Origin: JALZHR01 sp036389695 | GTDB lineage: Bacteria; Acidobacteriota; Blastocatellia; Pyrinomonadales; Pyrinomonadaceae | NCBI GenBank assembly: GCA_036389695.1 | Contig: DASVWG010000073.1 | Coordinates: 1-16,708, forward strand | DNA length: 16,708 bases | Reading direction: 5' to 3' | In this document: piece by piece, positions 13,675 through 16,708 of the stretch | Layout of the letters: each line of letters starts with the position of its first letter | How positions within the stretch are numbered: the stretch's first letter is position 1 | Notes under the pieces: generated by a model | The model's database searches: none | Seen by the model: only the letters and a program-made list of their open reading frames with translations | What the model was told of the DNA's origin: nothing | Translations under genes and position numbers: made by a program

Positions 13675-13829
13675 AAGGCAGAAACGCGGGCGGTGATGGA
13701 GCGTGTTTGAAACGATGAACGATGAACGCGGAACGATGAATTGCAATTTATGCATCCCGAATTCATCGTTCCGCGTTCCGCATTCCGCGTTTAAAAGACA
13801 CGCTCCATCACCGCCCGCGTTTCTGCCTT
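13675..13829. repeat. REP-like palindrome, copy 2, with nested heptad palindrome
   Basis: Outer arms 13675-13706 and 13798-13829 are a perfect 32-bp inverted repeat with the same ends as the element at 780-855 (AAGGCAGAAACGCG ... ATGGAGCGTGT). The central 6-7 bases differ, and both arms change together. Where copy 1 has a 10-base loop, copy 2 contains a second palindrome (13725-13742 with 13760-13777, 18 bp perfect) flanked by CGATGAA- and TTCCGCG-type 7-bp repeats. Confidence 0.85.
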
Positions 13830-13837
13830 TCTGACGC

Positions 13838-13877
13838 AAAAAGATGTCGAGATTGTTAATAATCTCGACATCTTTTT
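13838..13877 (-). terminator. terminator of the rplU-rpmA operon
   Basis: AAAAAGATGTCGAGATT (13838-13854) and its exact complement (13861-13877) form a 17-bp stem with a 6-base loop, ending in five T on either strand. It lies 38 bases beyond the rpmA stop and could work in both directions. Confidence 0.9.
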
Positions 13878-13914
13878 AAAAATTAAAGCTTGAAACAGTC
13901 TGAAACTCGCAGCC

Positions 13915-14202
13915 TTACGCGGCTTGTGCTTCGGTTTCCGCCACAGCGGCTTCGGCGTAAACGCTGATGAATTTGCCTTTCTGACCTTTGTTTTCAAAAG
14001 TAACGATGCCGTCAATCAAAGCAAAAAGCGTGTCGTCTTTTCCGCGTCCGACATTGTTGCCCGGTTTCCATTTCGTTCCGCGCTGGCGAGCTAAGATATT
14101 TCCGCCGCGCACTTTTTCACCGCCGAATTTTTTGAGTCCGAGACGCTGTGCGGCTGAGTCGCGCCCGTTTCTCGATGAACCTACACCTTTTTTATGTGCC
14201 AT
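13915..14202 (-). CDS. rpmA: 50S ribosomal protein L27
   Basis: 95 residues. L27 reaches the peptidyl transferase centre with its N-terminal tail. The start MAHKKGVGSSRNGRDS and the core LGLKKFGGEKVRGGNILARQRG and FALIDGIVTFE are diagnostic. The N-terminus begins directly with MAHKKG, without the cleavable leader of Firmicutes-type L27. The C-terminal ten residues (AVAETEAQAA) are an acidic, alanine-rich extension. The 8 bases before the ATG (TAAGAAAT on the - strand) hold no Shine-Dalgarno sequence. A perfect AGGAGG lies 120 bases upstream, next to the rplU stop, with a hairpin between (14211-14321). It is the second gene of the rplU-rpmA operon. Confidence 0.98.
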   Translation of the reverse strand: MAHKKGVGSSRNGRDSAAQRLGLKKFGGEKVRGGNILARQRGTKWKPGNNVGRGKDDTLFALIDGIVTFENKGQKGKFISVYAEAAVAETEAQAA

Positions 14203-14327
14203 ATTTCTTAATTTTCGATTTTCGATTGCCGATTTTCGATTGGATAAGGAATATTTTTAATTTATTTGGCGTGAGCCAAATTCCGCTTCCAATCTAAAAT
14301 CTAAAATCTAAAATCTAAAATCCTCCT
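14203..14327 (-). promoter_or_regulatory. Shine-Dalgarno sequence separated from rpmA AUG by a heptad-repeat hairpin
   Basis: AGGAGG (14327-14322) overlaps the rplU stop. The next 34 bases (14321-14288, TTTTAGA-type heptads) pair with 14244-14211 (TTTTCGA-type heptads on the + strand) with about 5 mismatches in 34 positions. An apical TTTGGC/GCCAAA hairpin lies between. After the stem, exactly 8 bases (14210-14203) remain before the AUG. Folding would place the Shine-Dalgarno sequence at normal distance from the start codon. Confidence 0.75.
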
Positions 14328-14616
14328 AAATCGTGTCAATTTTGATTTCCGTGTAACCTTGACGGTGACCTTGTTTGCGTTTGTATTGTTTGCGGCGTTT
14401 CTTTTTGAAAACAATAACTTTATCGGCTTTGCCGTGCGAAACGATGGTCGCTTTGAGCGTCGCGCCTTCGGTCGAAGTCGAGCCGTCTTTGCTGACTAAA
14501 AGCGTTTCGATGTCCACGCTTTCGCCTTCGTTTCCCTGAATCGAAGGCACGCGCAGGGTTTGTCCGGCTTCGACCGGATATTGTTTTCCGCCTGTTTTGA
14601 TGATTGCGTAACTCAT
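14326..14616 (-). CDS. rplU: 50S ribosomal protein L21
   Basis: 96 residues from the ATG at 14616. The frame extends 10 codons upstream to 14646, but the shorter start is supported by AGGAG about 10 bases before it and by the family start YAIIKTGGKQYPVEAGQ. L21 is an early-assembly protein that binds 23S rRNA. Other matches: GNEGESVDIETLLV, KVIVFKKKRRKQYKRKQGHRQGYTEIKI at the C-terminal end (split here by description only). It is the first gene of the rplU-rpmA pair, behind the promoter at 14675-14703. Confidence 0.97.
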   Translation of the reverse strand: MSYAIIKTGGKQYPVEAGQTLRVPSIQGNEGESVDIETLLVSKDGSTSTEGATLKATIVSHGKADKVIVFKKKRRKQYKRKQGHRQGYTEIKIDTI

Positions 14617-14674
14617 GATTGATTTATCTCCTTCCGCGTCAGACAAGAATTTGCTTGCCAGTCGAAAAGAACAA

Positions 14675-14703
14675 ATTATACGAAATCAAATTGCCAAAGG
14701 CAA
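14675..14703 (-). promoter_or_regulatory. sigma-70 promoter of rplU-rpmA
   Basis: On the - strand TTGCCT (14703-14698), a 17-base spacer and TATAAT (14680-14675) lie about 60 bases before the rplU ATG, giving a leader of roughly 50 bases. TTGCC-TTT-GGCAA forms a small inverted repeat over the -35 element, which might be a regulator site or chance. Confidence 0.65.
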
Positions 14704-14797
14704 ATGCAGCCGGAAGCAGGAACGGAAAAAGGCGAAGAAAAAATGCAAGCGAAAGTTTGAAATCCGTCTTTCTCTCTGACGGCTTAAAAAAGGCAAT

Positions 14798-14850
14798 ACT
14801 ATCAATTTTGATAGTGATGCTCTGAAAATACTATCAATTTTGATAGTATT
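14798..14850. promoter_or_regulatory. pair of identical operator-like palindromes
   Basis: ACTATCAATTTTGATAGT occurs at 14798-14815 and 14830-14847. Each is an 8-bp inverted repeat with a TT centre; the second extends to 11-bp arms (14827-14850). The distance of 32 bp is about three helical turns, so two dimers would sit on the same face of the DNA. The sites are roughly 95-150 bases upstream of the rplU promoter. The regulator is unknown. Confidence 0.75.
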
Positions 14851-14915
14851 CGCCGGCTTACGGAAATTTCCGGTTTTTCAGTAACTTCAAGTATTTCAAG
14901 GTTTAGCAAGAAATT

Positions 14916-15230
14916 TTGCAAATTCAAGTTTGTGGCACCAAATTTGGATATAGAAAAATATGTTGTCGGTCATCACGGATGATTCTTCAATGCCTCCTGG
15001 CAATTTTGCTGACACTGAATCATCCGTGTTTTAACTTTAATATTTTTGCTTGGAAAGACCTTTTGATAATTCAATTAATATTCGGTGGATTCGCCGGATA
15101 CCTTGTCGCTAATGACGAACAACCGGGCAGATATTACTCACACTCGTCGGTTATGCCCGCTATCTCAACATTAGCGACATTATTTTTTTATCTCTTATCC
15201 TTTCAATTTCAGCTTCGAATCTTTCGATAA
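14916..15230 (+). pseudogene. weak ORF or membrane-protein remnant
   Basis: A 104-codon open frame. The second half looks like a protein, with two hydrophobic stretches (LLIIQLIFGGFAGYLVA and ISTLATLFFYLLSFQFQ). The first half is poor in features and crosses the inverted repeat at 14974-15028. No ribosome-binding site or promoter is evident, and the 3' end overlaps the flavin reductase gene on the other strand. It may be a decayed membrane-protein gene, or chance. Confidence 0.25.
14974..15028. repeat. 12-bp inverted repeat
   Basis: CACGGATGATTC (14974-14985) and GAATCATCCGTG (15017-15028) are perfect inverted repeats, 31 bases apart, with TTTTAACTTTAA following on the + strand. It could be a weak terminator or the ends of a small decayed element. 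Confidence 0.55.
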
Positions 15231-15697
15231 TCACCCTGAAAATAAATCAGCGGTTTGCCTTCGTTAACCGTCGAGACGATGATTTCGCCGATGTAAATCG
15301 TGTGGTCGCCGTTGTCGTGCGCGTTGACCAGGCGGCACTCCAGATTAACCAGAACGTCTTCCAGAACAGGCAGACGGTCGATTCCCGGACGATATTTCAC
15401 GTTCTCGAATTTATCGGGCAGCTGCGAAGCGAAGCGGTCGGAAAGAAGCTGCTGGTCTTCGCGCAGAATGTTGACGACAAACGCTTTACACTGCTCGAAA
15501 GCGTAATGACTTCCGGCTTCCTTGTCGATGCAGACCAGAATCAGCGGCGGCTCCAGCGAGACCGAGCAAAACGCGCTGACCGTGATGCCGTGCAGTCGAT
15601 TTTCCTTATCTCTGGTCGTGACGACCGTGACGCCGCTCGCAAAACGCGAGAGCGCGGCGCGAAATTCGTCTTTTGAAATATTCAGACCGCTTTCCAT
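15209..15697 (-). CDS. flavin reductase-like domain protein
   Basis: 162 residues of the HpaC/DIM6-NTAB type split-barrel FMN-binding family. Seen motifs: FRAALSRFASGVTVVTT near the N-terminus, HGITVSAFCSVSLEPPLILVCI (the FMN-contacting core; given here as the stretch about 36-57), FVVNILREDQQLLSDRFAS, GDHTIYIGEI (130-139) and PLIYFQGDYRKI at the end. Members reduce FMN or FAD with NAD(P)H, often to supply a two-component monooxygenase. No monooxygenase gene is adjacent, so its partner is unknown. The gene is monocistronic here and divergent from the prenyl synthase gene, with 101 bases between the start codons. No clear Shine-Dalgarno sequence. Confidence 0.88.
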   Translation of the reverse strand: MESGLNISKDEFRAALSRFASGVTVVTTRDKENRLHGITVSAFCSVSLEPPLILVCIDKEAGSHYAFEQCKAFVVNILREDQQLLSDRFASQLPDKFENVKYRPGIDRLPVLEDVLVNLECRLVNAHDNGDHTIYIGEIIVSTVNEGKPLIYFQGDYRKIRS

Positions 15698-15798
15698 TAA
15701 AATATTTTTACCACACGCGCGCGAAAGTTGCAGAAACCGGGAAATGAATTTTCAAATTTTGCGCTTTTCCCGTCCGGCAGGCTATTCTTTTTCTGTCG

Positions 15799-16677
15799 AT
15801 GAACAAACTAAAAGATTTTTTTGAGGCGAGCCAAAAAGCGGTTGACGACGCGCTCGACCGAATTATTCCGAACCCGCGGACGGAGCCTGAAAAACTATAC
15901 GAAGCGATTCGCTGGAGCGTTTTCGCGGGCGGCAAGCGTTTTCGTCCGGCGCTCGTTTTCGCCGCCGGAAAAACTTTCGGCGCGGGCGAAGAAAAGCTTC
16001 TGAAAACGGCGGCGGCAATTGAAATGATTCACACATATTCGCTGATTCACGACGATTTGCCCGCGATGGACGACGACCGTTTGCGGCGCGGTCGCGAAAC
16101 CTGCCACGTCAAATTTGACGAGGCGACGGCGATTCTGGCTGGCGACCGCTTGCAGGCGCTGGCTTTTCAGGCGATTGCGGAAGACGCGAATTTACCGCCG
16201 GAAATTCGCGTCCGGCTTATCACTGAGCTGGCAGATTCAGCCGCCAAAATGGTTGACGGGCAATCTCTCGACCTCGAAGCCGAAGGAAAAACGATTTCGA
16301 TTCAGCGGCTCGAAGCGATTCATCAAAACAAAACCGGCGCGATGATTTCAGTCGCCGCGCGTGCCGGCGCGATTATCGCCGAAGCTGCCGAAACCGAGCT
16401 CGAAGAGATTTCCGTTTACGCCGCGTCGCTCGGTCTGCTGTTTCAAATCACCGACGATTTGCTCGACGTGACGCAGACGACCGAAGTTTTGGGCAAAACG
16501 GCGGGCAAAGACATCTCGGCGGAGAAGGCGACGTATCCGGCATTTTACGGAATCGAAGAAACGCGCGAGCTCGCGGCGAAAGTTCAAGCCGAAGCTATTA
16601 CGGCGTTAAAACGAATTGATAGAAATACGGATTTACTGGAAGATTTAGTCGATTTTATTTTGCACCGGAAGAAATAA
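15799..16677 (+). CDS. ispA: short/medium-chain polyprenyl diphosphate synthase (farnesyl or geranylgeranyl type)
   Basis: 292 residues. The enzyme condenses isopentenyl diphosphate with allylic diphosphates to give FPP (or GGPP), the precursor of undecaprenyl carrier, quinones and carotenoids. Motifs: FAGGKRFRPAL (43-53), the first Asp-rich motif DDLPAMDDD with two extra residues (type II bacterial form) in the context HTYSLIHDDLPAMDDDRLRRG, NKTGAMI and the second Asp-rich motif DDLLD. The residues before the first motif resemble E. coli IspA, but product length cannot be fixed from sequence. The ATG follows TTTTTCTGTCG with no Shine-Dalgarno sequence; TATTCT about 10 bases upstream could serve as a -10 of a nearly leaderless message. 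Confidence 0.92.
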   Translation: MNKLKDFFEASQKAVDDALDRIIPNPRTEPEKLYEAIRWSVFAGGKRFRPALVFAAGKTFGAGEEKLLKTAAAIEMIHTYSLIHDDLPAMDDDRLRRGRETCHVKFDEATAILAGDRLQALAFQAIAEDANLPPEIRVRLITELADSAAKMVDGQSLDLEAEGKTISIQRLEAIHQNKTGAMISVAARAGAIIAEAAETELEEISVYAASLGLLFQITDDLLDVTQTTEVLGKTAGKDISAEKATYPAFYGIEETRELAAKVQAEAITALKRIDRNTDLLEDLVDFILHRKK

Positions 16678-16708
16678 TCCAAATCGTCAAACATAAATGT
16701 AGGGGCAC

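Noticed and set aside
13340..13680. Firm oriC call
   Set aside because: Boxes have one mismatch each, neighbouring genes are not origin-typical, and no skew can be computed from this window; kept only as a regulatory-cluster suggestion.

Overview
The window looks like chromosomal DNA of a Gram-negative bacterium, most plausibly an acidobacterium of the Blastocatellia/Pyrinomonadaceae type (inference). The reasons are a large TonB-dependent receptor with an N-terminal carboxypeptidase-regulatory-like domain, a PQQ-type sugar dehydrogenase fused to DxDGD (VCBS/FG-GAP-like) repeats, a TIMP-like secreted protein, and many short-period repeats between genes. No phage, IS transposase, CRISPR array, tRNA or rRNA gene was seen.

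Left part (1-4604, + strand): the tail of a probable MscS-type channel; a small one-helix membrane protein behind a near-perfect sigma-54 promoter; two terminator-like palindromes; tsaD (tRNA t6A synthesis); a secreted TIMP-like protein; and a secreted PQQ-type dehydrogenase with six 45-residue repeats.

Middle part (4611-14616, - strand): in transcription order rplU, rpmA, a 1.3 kb non-coding block, obgE, two small unknown genes, nadD, rsfS, an SGNH-like protein, a TonB-dependent receptor, rlmH, a DksA/TraR-type zinc-finger gene and comF. This is the familiar rplU-rpmA-obgE-nadD-rsfS-rlmH housekeeping cluster (ribosomal proteins, ribosome assembly and silencing, NAD synthesis, 23S rRNA methylation), interrupted twice: by the non-coding block between rpmA and obgE, and by the SGNH/TonB pair between rsfS and rlmH.

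Right part (14617-16708): the rplU promoter, two identical operator-like palindromes 32 bp apart, a weak ORF, a flavin reductase-like gene (-) and a divergent type II farnesyl/geranylgeranyl diphosphate synthase gene (+).

The most interesting material is non-coding. (1) Positions about 12801-13311 (-) have a consensus sigma-70 promoter, at least a dozen local hairpins with GNRA and UUCG tetraloops, and an intrinsic terminator. This is a candidate structured RNA of about 510 nt that I cannot assign to a known family. (2) A 34-bp imperfect hairpin made of 7-bp repeats sits between the Shine-Dalgarno sequence and the AUG of rpmA; folding it would restore exactly 8 nt of spacing. (3) Seven- or eight-bp-period degenerate repeats, often palindromic, occur in at least six places, including in frame inside nadD. 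(4) Two copies of a REP-like palindrome have conserved ends and a covarying core. (5) DnaA-box-like sites lie in an AT-rich tract upstream of the RNA promoter.
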